DNA of 64,000 bases. Origin: Sepiola atlantica. Lineage: Eukaryota > Mollusca > Cephalopoda > Sepiida > Sepiolidae. Where the stretch lies: the NCBI GenBank assembly GCA_963556195.1, contig OY744516.1, positions 38,803,778 to 38,867,777 of the forward strand. Direction: 5' to 3'. Under the pieces are notes generated by a model. It saw only the letters and a list, made by a program, of their open reading frames with translations. It did no database searches and was not told the DNA's origin. Below, in pieces: positions 25,389-35,062 of the stretch (its first letter is position 1; each line of letters begins with the position of its first letter). A program made the position numbers and the translations under genes.

Positions 25389-26734
25389 AAATATTCGGAA
25401 AAAAATAAATTAAGTTAAAGAAAAGTAACACCAAAAACACATGCGCCTAATATTACTATAGGATTGACATATCTTCTAATTTTAAATATTTATTGACCAA
25501 CCAGAAGCAAATCCCCAAAACAAAACTATAAAAGTTATTACATTTCCGTCTTAAAATTGGAATTGCGCAAATAACTATCACGTGATCTGCTGATTACTAC
25601 AAATTCAAGCGAAATCATTTCTTCGCGCTCGAAAAGCAAATTAACCCTTGCATCTGAACGTCGGATATAAGAAAAAGGAATTTCAACATTCCTCTACATA
25701 TAGAAGTGAAGATATTGAGCCCGGGACAATGCAGAAAGCGAATACACCATTATGTTATGCCTCCATGACCGGGAAAGAAAATTACTACTACCAACATACC
25801 CATAAACAGTTACACACAGACAAATAGCACCGTAGACACACAATGCTTACTGTACCTACACACAATTCACGCATATACTCTAACTGACTATTAACAAAAG
25901 TAAGCAAATATGCATACCCCTTCTACAAAGTCTACATTAAAATTAAACGCACTGTCACACTGACAAACAGCAAACATGTGTATACATATTTCTTAAATAG
26001 GCAAATTTAGTTTCCTTTTATGAGTATATTTTATTGTGTAAGAAATGTCTCCCTTTCATTCAGAACACTAATTTTCACTGTTATCAACATTTTAGCATTT
26101 TAATAGATAATATAAAATTGTATTTCAGGACAAGAAATACAATTTCAAACCAACAATAAATAAACAATCATGGCTGCCATTTTAAAGACGAACCAAAACA
26201 AGTCAAATTATTTATTAAACAATAATGTGAGAGAAGCAAAGAGACAGATACAGACATAGGTAGATAGAGAGAGGGGGAGAAAGAAAGAGAGGGCCACCAG
26301 ATGACGATTTTAATTGTGAACGAGAGTCACGGTTAATCTAAAGAAGCGAGCAGTCTATATTTCTTTCATGCAAATATCCATATTACTTTCTATTTCCATT
26401 TGAGTACAACTACTAATAGTATTACTATTATTAGTAACAATCATACTACAGGTACAGCTACTATCAAACAGAATGGTGATACTTCAGGATTAATCATTGT
26501 GATCTCCTGGGAAAATTAATACTTTCTCAAAATATTGTTCTCATATTACCAGTTCAAACGTCAAATCCACCTTAAATCGTTAACGCGTAAATGACTAGTA
26601 ATTAGAGAACAATTGGCAGTCTAATTATCATTCTACGGTTTGGCTATTTAAAAATTATTCTATTAACATATTGCATCTCTATTAATGTTTGTGTATATCG
26701 ATCGGTTTCTAAAACAACCACGTTTGACATTGGC
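25389..26734. other. Unassigned spacer
   Basis: AT-rich. Contains a possible SINE head (listed separately) and a GA-rich stretch at about 26220-26295. Nothing else is supported. Confidence 0.4.
25705..25772 (-). repeat. Possible tRNA-derived SINE head (degenerate)
   Basis: The minus strand reads GGAGGCATAACATAATGG, then a TTCGCTTTCTGCATTG stretch, then CCCGGGCTCAATATC. The order and spacing fit an eroded RNA polymerase III A box and B box, the last a variant of GGTTCRANNCC. This is suggestive only. Confidence 0.3.
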
Positions 26735-26925
26735 GATGATAACGAGGGCACCACGGTAATGGTTGAGGTGAGGACACAATGGAAGTGTGATAAAAAGAAC
26801 CGTAGAATACGGGAATTCCTGAGAGACATGCTGTCACTCAGACTCCAGGGAATACCTTCAGTTTTTACCAGTGATTATCAGTGGTAATCACTTATGTGAA
26901 AAATCGCAGCGAGTAGGAGAAAACA
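26735..26925 (+). repeat. Repeat X, copy 3
   Basis: Same core as copy 1: GTGAGGACACAATGGAAGTG, TGATAAAAAGAACCGTAGAA, TCACTCAGACTCCAGGGAAT and ATCAGTGGTAATCACT. The terminal CACTCCCAGTGAGTAAG is changed to AAATCGCAGCGAGTAGG. It is 5'-truncated relative to copy 1. Confidence 0.8.
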
Positions 26926-27967
26926 ATAGAATATCAATTTAACTGATTTTTTATTTTTTTATGTTTGTTTTTTGTAATCTAAAGACTTCATTTTAAAAAG
27001 GTGGCGTATTTTTGCTTCATATTTTAGAAGAGAATTCATATTTTCTATCCGTCTTACAAAAAATAATTGCTGTAAATAAACAAACTGTTTTACCATATTT
27101 AAAATCAAAATGATTAAATAACATAATTTATTCTTTTCAAAAACATTAAAGAACTCTATTTTTGTAGTCCGTTTATCCTGTGCTGACGCTTAAGTCTGAA
27201 CTATCCTTTGACCTGCCTCAAACCATATTTATGAAATATTCTTTATCGGCTGTAAATAAGTCTGTCAATATCTATGAATAACTTGTTTTTTAACATTTAT
27301 TTTCCGAAATTGCGGTAACGGTTTAAAAAATAAAATACTTTTTTAACTATACTAAATGTTTGAAGAATGTTAATTCTATTTAGGCAAAGTTAATTCTAAA
27401 AACAATTCTATAGTTTATTACACGTTTACAGAACACGATTCTATTTGAAAACGATAAACGATGACTATTTTTAGAATAAAGAATTTTGAAAGAAAACATT
27501 CCTATCAAATACATTGCTTATCAAATATACAATGGTAAATAACTCAATGCGAATAATCCGAGTGACAAAATCTTCTGAGACATGTTTTTGCTATTTATGC
27601 GATTTTTTTTGCGTATAACATAAATATTTTGCCACCTACCCAACCAAATGTGTTATTTTGTTGTTTTTTATCGGGAAAATAAAACACTAATGGAAACTAC
27701 TCGACGCTATTTTCGAACCAGTAAATGTCGCTTAAGATTCGGATTGATGGGGTTTCTTTTGAGCAACGCATCTAATAAAGACTTACAACTGTCTTCGCAT
27801 TTATCGAGTAAAAAGCCTTTTTTGTCACACTTCCTTCTTTTCAATACTTTCTCTCTCATCTACAATGTTTACAAATGTTTTTATACTTTTCTACGCAGTT
27901 CTTTTTTCTAAAATTTTCCTTAAAATTTTTGTTCGTTTTTTGGGGGTTGAATTTTCTGGAAACTTAC
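26926..27967. other. Unassigned AT-rich spacer
   Basis: An 87-codon plus-strand frame at 27648-27911 is not recognised. No element termini were seen. Confidence 0.4.
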
Positions 27968-28142
27968 TAACGTCTGGATGCATCAATGCACATTTCTGAA
28001 GGACTTCATCCCTCGCTCGCACAGTCAAGCCGTCTGATACTGAATGGACGCATCTTATGTAAGAGAATAAATTTAAACTAGCAATTTCATTGGCTAGTCT
28101 CGTTTTAGTTTCAAATGACATCTTCGTTTGTCTGTCACGTTT
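27968..28142 (-). CDS. Candidate host exon, 175 nt (unrecognised)
   Basis: On the minus strand an open frame reads KRDRQTKMSFETKTRLANEI, then ASLNLFSYIRCVHSVSDGLT, then VRARDEVLQKCALMHPDV. Its composition is diverse and unlike the low-complexity frames elsewhere. It ends at a canonical GTAAGT donor (27967 downward) and begins after a weak CAG acceptor (28143-28145 on the plus strand). An ATG with A at -3 (28121) could instead be an initiation codon. I know of no family match. It could be a single exon of a gene spread over a larger region, possibly joined to 30353-30529 on the same strand. Confidence 0.3.
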
Positions 28143-28346
28143 CTGTTTGAAATATCATTTTCATGAGCTAACGCGTAACTTGAATTGACGAATCGTCAGA
28201 ATGTTACGTTCTCTATTTCTTTCTACTTTTCTGTGATTTTTCTTTCTTCTTTCTTTCTTTTATATATTTTTGTTTCTTTCCGTTTTGTGTTCGTTTATTC
28301 TATTTTTCATTTTCTTTATTTGCTTTCTTTCTTGCATTAATTAACG

Positions 28347-28351
<5 letters not shown>

Positions 28352-28413
<62 letters not shown>
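28352..28413. repeat. (TA)n microsatellite, target of a MITE
   Basis: TA array whose last TA directly abuts the left end of the MITE at 28414. The right end of the MITE runs back into a short TA tract (28794-28806). Confidence 0.95.
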
Positions 28414-28416
<3 letters not shown>

Positions 28417-28794
28417 GGTGGGCAAAAATAAGGGTCCTATTTTTAAAAATTCATAACTTTTTTATTTATTGATTTTTTAAATTTTTTTTTAGAATAAGTA
28501 AAGGACCCCTTCCGAAGCAAGCATGAGCCGTATTAGCCCTAAGGAACGTACCCTCATTTAGAAAACATTATTTCTGCTTAAAAAACTCGAAACAGTGTAA
28601 AAAACAATACTTTAGTTTTTGCAAGTTTTAAGAAGTGTTTTTCGGCTAAAATTTGTTTTGTTTATTTCAAAAAATCTCGGAAGGGTCAGTCTACACACAC
28701 ATAAAGTTTGGTGAGTTTAACTTTTATTTTGTGGAAGTTATTCAAATTCAAGTTATTCAAATTTAAAGATAGGACCCTTATTTTGGCCCACCCT
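28414..28794. mobile_element. MITE with 26-bp inverted termini, Tc1/mariner type
   Basis: A 381-bp element whose left end starts CAGGGTGGGCAAAAATAAGG followed by GTCCTA. Its right end is the inverted complement, TAGGACCCTTATTTTGGCCC followed by ACCCTA, with one or two mismatches. It lies in TA on both sides, as expected from TA-targeting Tc1/mariner transposases. There is no transposase, so it is non-autonomous. The minus-strand frame overlapping its right half is not meaningful. Confidence 0.9.
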
Positions 28795-29927
28795 ATATAT
28801 ATATATACATTCTGATATTTATTTGTCTTTTGAATTTTACGATATTTTTTTATCTTCCTAGTGTTAAATGAAATACCTTCCATCTTTATACATCTATATA
28901 AAGTGGACTTGGTTTTTCTCCCTTATTTAATCCTAAGAAAGCATGTAAATTTAATAAACCCTACGCAAAGATAATCACACCTAATGAACTTCGACCAATC
29001 ATGTGTCCAGAAACATTCCCTAAACTACATCATCGTACATTAAAACCTACATTGAGTCCCCTACATTTTAGTCGCACAAACACGTATTCGAATGAGAGGG
29101 TAGAAGCCTCATATCTCTCTTTGAATTAATACCTCTTACAAGACCCATTTCACCGGTTAAATTAGGTCACACGTTATTTCACAGGGAACTAAGCTGGAAA
29201 ATACCGTATTCAATTATTTTTGAATAAGTGACATAAAATGTACGACTTTTCATAATTATTCCGATTTAGCAAGAAAGACAATACACCTACAGATCACGGT
29301 TTCGTGTTGGGGTTAAGTTTCTTTATTTTTTATGTATTGTTACATTAAAATACCTACTTAAGATATTTGAGGATATGGTCGAAGTGTATTTCTTACGCCT
29401 AAAAAAAATACTACAGACAAACAGACTGACATAGACTGACAAAAGACAAACATACATACACAAATTGTCTGCCAGTCTGTCTCTAGTTCGTCTGTCTGTC
29501 CGTCAGTCGTGAATTTTGTAAACGTAAGAAATACGCATCGACTACACATTACCTATATTAATAGTTGTTGAGGGACGTTTCCGGAATCGTCGACCAAAAT
29601 ATAACAAGTGTAATGTAGTGACACTGAGTGTCAAACAATCGAACGGAAAATTTCGAAAACGGAGTTTTTTTATAGTTTCTTTTTCAGACCAGACGACTTT
29701 AATGAAGTAAAGTTGTCAATTTTCCACTTCTGTCACTGTAAGCCGTTATTAATATTACCTAAGCGCCGTCTCCCATGTTAAGAATAGGTTTCTTAATAAT
29801 AACGTTATATCTGTTAACTGGAAAAGTACCGATAACATATTCAGTATAACGTTACGTCGATTGTTCACAAAACTTCAATCATTCTTTTAGATTTATCCCG
29901 GGCAATGTCGATCCACGGGTGGTGCTA

Positions 29928-29930
<3 letters not shown>
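28795..29930. other. Unassigned spacer
   Basis: AT-rich. A run rich in CAGAC/GTCTG words lies at about 29410-29510. There is no supported gene. Confidence 0.4.
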
Positions 29931-30001
<71 letters not shown>

Positions 30002-30041
30002 CTCTATCTCCGTCTCTCTCTCTATATATATCTTATATATT

Positions 30042-30077
<36 letters not shown>

Positions 30078-30082
30078 TATTA

Positions 30083-30140
<58 letters not shown>

Positions 30141-30253
30141 CTCTATCTCCGTCTCTCTATATATATATCTTATATATTTATATATATATATATATATATT
30201 GATATATATATATTAATTTATATATATATATATATATAAATATATCTATATTA

Positions 30254-30338
<85 letters not shown>
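29931..30338. repeat. Compound (TA)n region with an internal duplication
   Basis: Long TA tracts are separated by a unit AAATCTCTATCTCCGTCTCT...CTTATATATTTATAT that occurs at about 29998 and again at about 30137. So a segment of about 139 bp, unique core plus TA, was duplicated in tandem. Shorter TA tracts with TTAA interruptions follow. Confidence 0.93.
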
Positions 30339-30339
<1 letters not shown>

Positions 30340-30352
30340 CACATCTATTTAC

Positions 30353-30529
30353 GTCCTCTTTGGTTATATATCGTTTGTCGCATTCATCATCTGAAAACGT
30401 ACGATATTCATCCTTTATATCTGCCATAGCCATATTGCAGTCGCTATCTACTCTTCCCTCATCATATTCACAATTTAACCCATCGGCGTCTCGATTTCGG
30501 AAGAGATTGTCTGATTGAATCCTTCCCAT
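30353..30529 (-). CDS. Candidate host exon, 59 codons (unrecognised)
   Basis: On the minus strand an ATG in good context (AAAATGG) opens MGRIQSDNLFRNRDADGLNC, then EYDEGRVDSDCNMAMADIKD, then EYRTFSDDECDKRYITKED. It is an acidic, diverse sequence quite unlike the surrounding TA-derived frames. A GTAAAT donor-like site falls at a codon boundary just before the frame enters (TA)n. It is in compatible phase with the candidate exon at 27968-28142, about 2.2 kb downstream on the same strand. No family is recognised. This is a gene-fragment hypothesis only. Confidence 0.3.
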
Positions 30530-31239
30530 TTTATCTTCGAATTATTTAATACTATAAAGCGAAACAAAAAAACCTTCTAACAAACTGTGACAACGGAAAT
30601 ACATATATGGTTTCTATTACAAAAAAAAATGCTTCTAAAAAGCCAATATTAAAACGTGATATAAACAAAATGCACTAAAAGCATTTTAAATATTTCCGTT
30701 GCGTTTATTACAAAAAATATCTATCGAAAAGTGCATTGAATGATCCTGGTATTTCAACTAACTCTATAACTGTTGTACGGTTTCAAATAAGTGTATATAC
30801 TTCCTTGGCGAGAAATATCTATGGTTTCAAGCAAATACGGTTACACGGACGCGTAAAAATCACACAATTACGCAAATATGTCAAACCAAACAATTAAGCG
30901 CCTTTCACATAGGTTACCGATGCGAGAACAACAATATGTGTACACAAGTATACAAAAGAATACCTGTATTTGAGAAGACATACGAATGTGGCCACACGCA
31001 GCCAGAAAATAAGTACCGAATAATATACAAAATGTAAGTAGAAATCTAAAATGGTTGTTAACTCAACCATTACTGCTCATTTGAAGAACTGTCAGACACA
31101 TTTATATTTAAAAATTGGAAATATTTCTAAAACTGATTTTCTAATATGTAGACAATGATTGTATTGTCTTCTTAGTCCATGCATTCATATGTTGTAAATT
31201 ATGATTAGTAATTACAGGAGAAAATATATTTATTTATAG

Positions 31240-31241
<2 letters not shown>
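30530..31241. other. Unassigned spacer upstream of the candidate exon
   Basis: AT-rich with no recognisable element. If the exon at 30353-30529 is real, its promoter or 5' leader would lie here. Confidence 0.35.

Positions 31242-31305
<64 letters not shown>
31242..31305. repeat. (TA)n microsatellite
   Basis: About 64 bp of TA just left of a fold-back MITE. Confidence 0.96.
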
Positions 31306-31310
<5 letters not shown>

Positions 31311-31312
31311 TA

Positions 31313-31544
31313 TGGAAAATGAAAAAAGGAAAACTAAAAATATTATTTATTCATTGATTAAGGTTTCGTTTTTATTTATAGACTTCGTGATGATTTGTTT
31401 GAAGAAATAACAAATATTTGAAAAAGTTTGGTCCGCTTTTTCAAATATTTGTTATTTTTCAAACCAATTATCTAGAGGAAGTCTTGGAATAAAGACAAAA
31501 GGTTAATTAATATATAAATAATATTTCCCGTTTTTCATTTTCCA
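31313..31544. mobile_element. Fold-back MITE with arms of about 110 bp
   Basis: The two halves are near-complementary over almost their whole length. The termini are TGGAAAATGAAAAA on the left and the inverted complement on the right. The centre is a perfect 22-bp stem (31405-31426 with 31436-31457) around a 9-base loop, TTTGGTCCG. Both ends are flanked by TA (31311-31312 and 31545-31546), the duplication expected for Tc1/mariner-type elements. It has no coding capacity. Confidence 0.85.
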
Positions 31545-31602
31545 TTACGTTGGAATATTATTTTCATTTTTTTATCATAAGTATATATGTAAGTGTACAT
31601 AT

Positions 31603-32195
31603 TGTAGCAGTTACCTCCTCCTTTCAAAACATAACTACACCGGTTTGCCGATAGGTGTCGCTTTTTCACCGACAGGTGGCACTGTAAAGCGACACCAGGG
31701 TTATCTGCCCTTCTGACTATAAAAACCGTTGCAAACGGAAAATCCATCTCTCTTTCACCGACCAGCATCGGCAGAACAACGCTGGCACCAGCGCTCCATC
31801 TCTCTCTCTCTCTCTTCTCTGGTCGACAGAACGACGCTAATACACTAGCGCTTCGTCTAACGCCTTTCTCTTCAAATGGCATCGACATAACAACTACCAA
31901 CACACGTGGTCAAACAACGGTAAGAGTTCTCAACTCATTTTCTTTGTGTACGGCTTTCAAAGACTTTTCCCACGCCGGTTTCATTTCTTTCTCGTACCTA
32001 TTCAAGAACTGTTTTTCCATCGACACACATGCATACATTACACACTTCATCATTCCACGTACACACACGTTCAATAAACGTTATTTGAACTACTTCATTT
32101 TTGTTTATTAATTATTACTCTGTCTTTGCATGCAACAATTGCTTGATTTACTGAACACGTTTATAATCGGCAGAACACCACTCGGTCCCCTAACA
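31603..32195 (+). repeat. 5' LTR (593 bp)
   Basis: Starts TGTAGCAGTTACCTCC and ends CCCCTAACA. Contains a TATA-like TATAAAAA at 31718-31725, a (CT)n run near 31800, one CACGTG at 31903-31908 and an AATAAA signal at 32073-32078, so U3, R and U5 can be placed roughly. It is almost identical to the 3' LTR except near its U5 end. Confidence 0.93.
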
Positions 32196-32197
32196 AT

Positions 32198-32214
32198 TGG
32201 TGACCCGACGTGCA
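32198..32214 (+). other. Primer-binding site
   Basis: TGGTGACCCGACGTGC begins two bases after the LTR end and starts with TGG, the complement of a tRNA CCA end. Position and start are as expected for first-strand priming. I do not assign the tRNA species. Confidence 0.8.
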
Positions 32215-32239
32215 AGCTTTGTTGTATGGGGCAGAGTAA

Positions 32240-32960
32240 TTAATTTCGTACAAGAACAAAAAGGAAATATATATCATTTCTCGTTTCTTCTTTCGTGGTG
32301 AAACGAATTACGCACCCATTTTTTTCCTTCTTTTTTTTCTACCCACGTGGTAGAAATATACAAACAAACCAAAGAAAAGAGGCTTCCATTTTTTCCTGGC
32401 CACGTGGAAATACCCAAACAAAGAAAAACAAAAACATTTCTCGGCTCTCTCCGAGTATAAAACAAATTATAATTTCGTTTTTTTTCTTCTTCTCATCCTC
32501 CACTCACGTGTCGGAAAAATATATACAAAGAAAAGGACAAACTTTTTTTTCTTCTTTTTCAACGAACAAAAGAACCTTACAAGACGCCATTTTCTTTTGT
32601 TTTGAACACGTGGAGATAAAAAGAAACCAAAAGAAAACAAACGCTCACGCTGCCCATCTTTTTCGTGACCACGTGTTGATAAAAAAAATTTAAAATTGCA
32701 GCCATCTTTTTCCCTAACCACGTGGAAATAAAAATTCAAACAAAAAAAAAAGAAAAGAAAATACGATTTTTTTTTCTTTCTTTTCGACAACAAAGAAAAG
32801 AGGAGCCGCCATTCTTTCTCTACGTGGAAACTAACATTCAAACAAACTAAAACGAAAACAAAAAACGTCATTCCGTGTGTGAAACAAATTACGGCTCCAT
32901 TTTTTTTCTTTTTCCCTTCTACCCACGTGTTGGAAATATATATATAAAAGAAAAGAAAAC
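32240..32960 (+). repeat. CACGTG-centred degenerate repeat array in the LTR element
   Basis: Perfect CACGTG hexamers lie at 32344, 32401, 32505, 32607, 32670, 32719 and 32924, with a TACGTG at 32821. Four consecutive intervals fall at 102-104 bp if the two sites at 32670 and 32719 are treated as an inserted pair. Most sites are preceded by a T-rich tract (CCATTTTTTTT...) and followed by GAAATA or GGAAATATA and then AAACAAA. The copies are diverged apart from these words, so the hexamer looks preferentially kept. Confidence 0.8.
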
Positions 32961-33458
32961 TACAAAACAGACAACAGACGATGCCAAACACGAACATCAC
33001 CAAGCCCTATGACTTAATACTGGTTGTAAAAAGTCAGGCTCAGCAAGCACCAACATCACCCTTCAAGGGCTACCAACCCTCTTCAACAACTGGACGTTCG
33101 TTGATAAACAGGGGGACACATTAACCTGAACAACCACATCTTCCCGGACATTCATCAAACACCAAACATTTCCGGACATCACTGGGAAGAAATCACACCA
33201 GTTCAAAACGAGTACAACTGCACAAGCACGACTAAAATACTCAACAACTGGACGTTCGATCATCTACAGGAGGACACATCAACTCGAACGACGCGCACCA
33301 ACGCCAGTACAGACCCACTTGTACCTGGACCTGCTTACTCACTTGCAGACATTTGTGCATCTGATTTTGACCATAGTGTACCACCAATCTCAACAACTAG
33401 ATGTTTGTTCATCAGCTCCACAACACGGACTAATTAACATGAACAACATCAACAACTG

Positions 33459-33833
33459 CACAGACTCACTTGTGCTCATTCATCAACACCTGCACAGACT
33501 CACTTGTGCTCATTCATCAACACCGCACAGACTCACTTGTGCTCATTCATCAACACCTGCACAGACTCACTTGTGCTCATTCATCAACACCGCACAGACT
33601 CACTTGTGCTCATTCATCAACACCGCACAGACTCACTTGTGCTCATTCATCAACAACTGCACAGACTCACTTGTGCTCATTCATCAACAACTGCACAGAC
33701 TCACTTGTGCTCATTCATCAACAACTGCACAGACTCACTTGTGCTCATTCATCAACAACTGCACAGACTCACTTGTGCTCACTCATCAATACCGCAAAGA
33801 TTCACTTGTGCTCACTCATCAACAACTGCGCAG
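33459..33833 (+). repeat. 34-bp minisatellite inside the LTR element, 11 copies
   Basis: Head-to-tail units of CACAGACTCACTTGTGCTCA followed by TTCATCAACAACTG. Variants end in CCTG, and a 33-bp form ends in CCG. Two to three more diverged units follow. Degenerate CAGAC-CACTTG words continue on both sides (about 33310-34070), suggesting the whole interior once consisted of this unit. Because 34 is not a multiple of three, all three plus frames stay open and give overlapping repetitive translations. Confidence 0.95.
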
Positions 33834-34210
33834 ACCCAAGCACCAAACATTCCCGGACAACACTGACAATTCAACGTTCGTTCATCAGCTCTGCATCACG
33901 CAGACTAATCAACATGAGCAACGCCACCAACAAGTGCAAATTCGCTTGCACTCTACATTTTTCGACCGCAAACTCACTTGCGCTCAAACTTGATGCAGAC
34001 CCAATTGCATGCAAACAACACACAGATCCACACGCGTTACAAACACTCAATTCCGCAGACGCACTTGCGATCAATCATTCAATACAGATACAGAAATAAA
34101 TAGCGTGCACATTACTTTTTCTAATCTTCAACAGCAAAACAGACATACCCACAAAGAATGCTTCTCATCTACAACTGTACATATTGAATAATATTTTCAA
34201 TATTTTTCAA

Positions 34211-34226
34211 TCTAGGGGGGAGTCCT
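34211..34226 (+). other. Polypurine tract
   Basis: TCTAGGGGGGAGTCCT lies immediately upstream of the 3' LTR. The AGGGGGGAG core is the expected primer for plus-strand DNA synthesis. Confidence 0.75.
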
Positions 34227-34822
34227 TGTAGCAGTTACCTCCTCCTTTCAAAACATAACTACACCGGTTTGCCGGTAGGTGTCGCTTTTTCACCGACAGG
34301 TGGCACTGTAAAGCGACACCAGAGTTATCTGCCCTTCTGACTATAAAAACCGTTGCAAACGGAAAATCCATCTCTCTTTCACCGACCAGCATCGGCAGAA
34401 CAACGCTGGCACCAGCGCTCCATCTCTCTCTCTCTCTCTCTTCTCTGGTCGACAGAACGACGCTAATACACTAGCGCTTCGTCTAACGCCTTTCTCTTCA
34501 AATGGCATCGACATAACAACTACCAACACACGTGGTCAAACAACGGTAAGAGTTCTCAACTCATTTTCTTTGTGTACGGCTTTCAAAGACTTTTCCCACG
34601 CCGGTTTCATTTCTTTCTCGTACCTATTCAAGAACTGTTTTTTCATCGACACACATGCATACATTACACACTTCATCATTCCACGTACACACACGTTCAA
34701 TAAACGTTATTTGAACTACTTCATTTTTGTTTATTAATTATTACTCTGTCTTTGCATGCAACAATTGCTTGATTTACTGAACACGTTTATAATCGGGGGA
34801 CACGACGCTCGGTCCCGTAACA
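34227..34822 (+). repeat. 3' LTR (596 bp)
   Basis: Direct repeat of the 5' LTR with the same TATAAAAA (34342-34349) and AATAAA (34699-34704). It differs by single bases, for example CCGGTAGG for CCGATAGG, and by two extra bases in the (CT)n run. There is a cluster of changes in the last 30 bases, where it reads GGGGGACACGACGCTCGG instead of GGCAGAACACCACTCGG. Confidence 0.93.
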
Positions 34823-34971
34823 ATATATATGTATATGTACGTATAGTGTGTCTGAATATGTTTAAAAGAAATAAATAAGATAGTCGGTCGTAAGAATGCG
34901 ACGCTAAAACACAAATTATTTATAAAAAAACCTATATATTAGAGTTTCCAGAGATGTACCATGCATTCATA

Positions 34972-34984
34972 ATCATCATCATCA

Positions 34985-35020
<36 letters not shown>

Positions 35021-35062
35021 GTAGTAGTAGTAGTATTAGTAGTATTATTATTGTAGTTGTTG
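34972..35062. repeat. Compound TCA/TTA/GTA trinucleotide array
   Basis: ATC, ATT and AGT triplet runs share one register, followed by a GTTGTTTGTTTG tract. Confidence 0.95.

Larger units (their letters stand above)
31603..34822 (+). mobile_element. Non-autonomous LTR retrotransposon (LARD/TRIM-like), young
   Basis: Two direct LTRs (31603-32195 and 34227-34822) begin TGTAGCAG and end AACA. They flank a 2.0-kb interior with a primer-binding site and a polypurine tract but no gag, protease, RT or integrase. The 4-base word ATAT is present on both sides, fitting a 4-bp target duplication, though the TA-rich context weakens this. The LTRs differ at only a handful of positions, so insertion was recent. 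The interior instead holds an array of CACGTG-centred repeats and a 34-bp minisatellite. It must have been mobilised by enzymes from another element, probably Ty3/gypsy-like judging from the primer site. Confidence 0.92.

Noticed and set aside
32295..33003. Frames of 132 and 178 codons rich in Phe/Lys/Ser
   Set aside because: Produced by T-rich and A-rich tracts of the CACGTG repeat array. Both strands are open to a similar extent and no motif is present.
33319..34099. Long repetitive open frames (up to 224 codons) in the LTR element
   Set aside because: All three plus frames stay open because a 34-bp unit without stops is repeated. The translations are permutations of the same repeat and resemble no gag or pol.
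31603..34822. Endogenous retrovirus with envelope
   Set aside because: There is no gag, pol or env coding in the interior; it is a non-autonomous LTR element.
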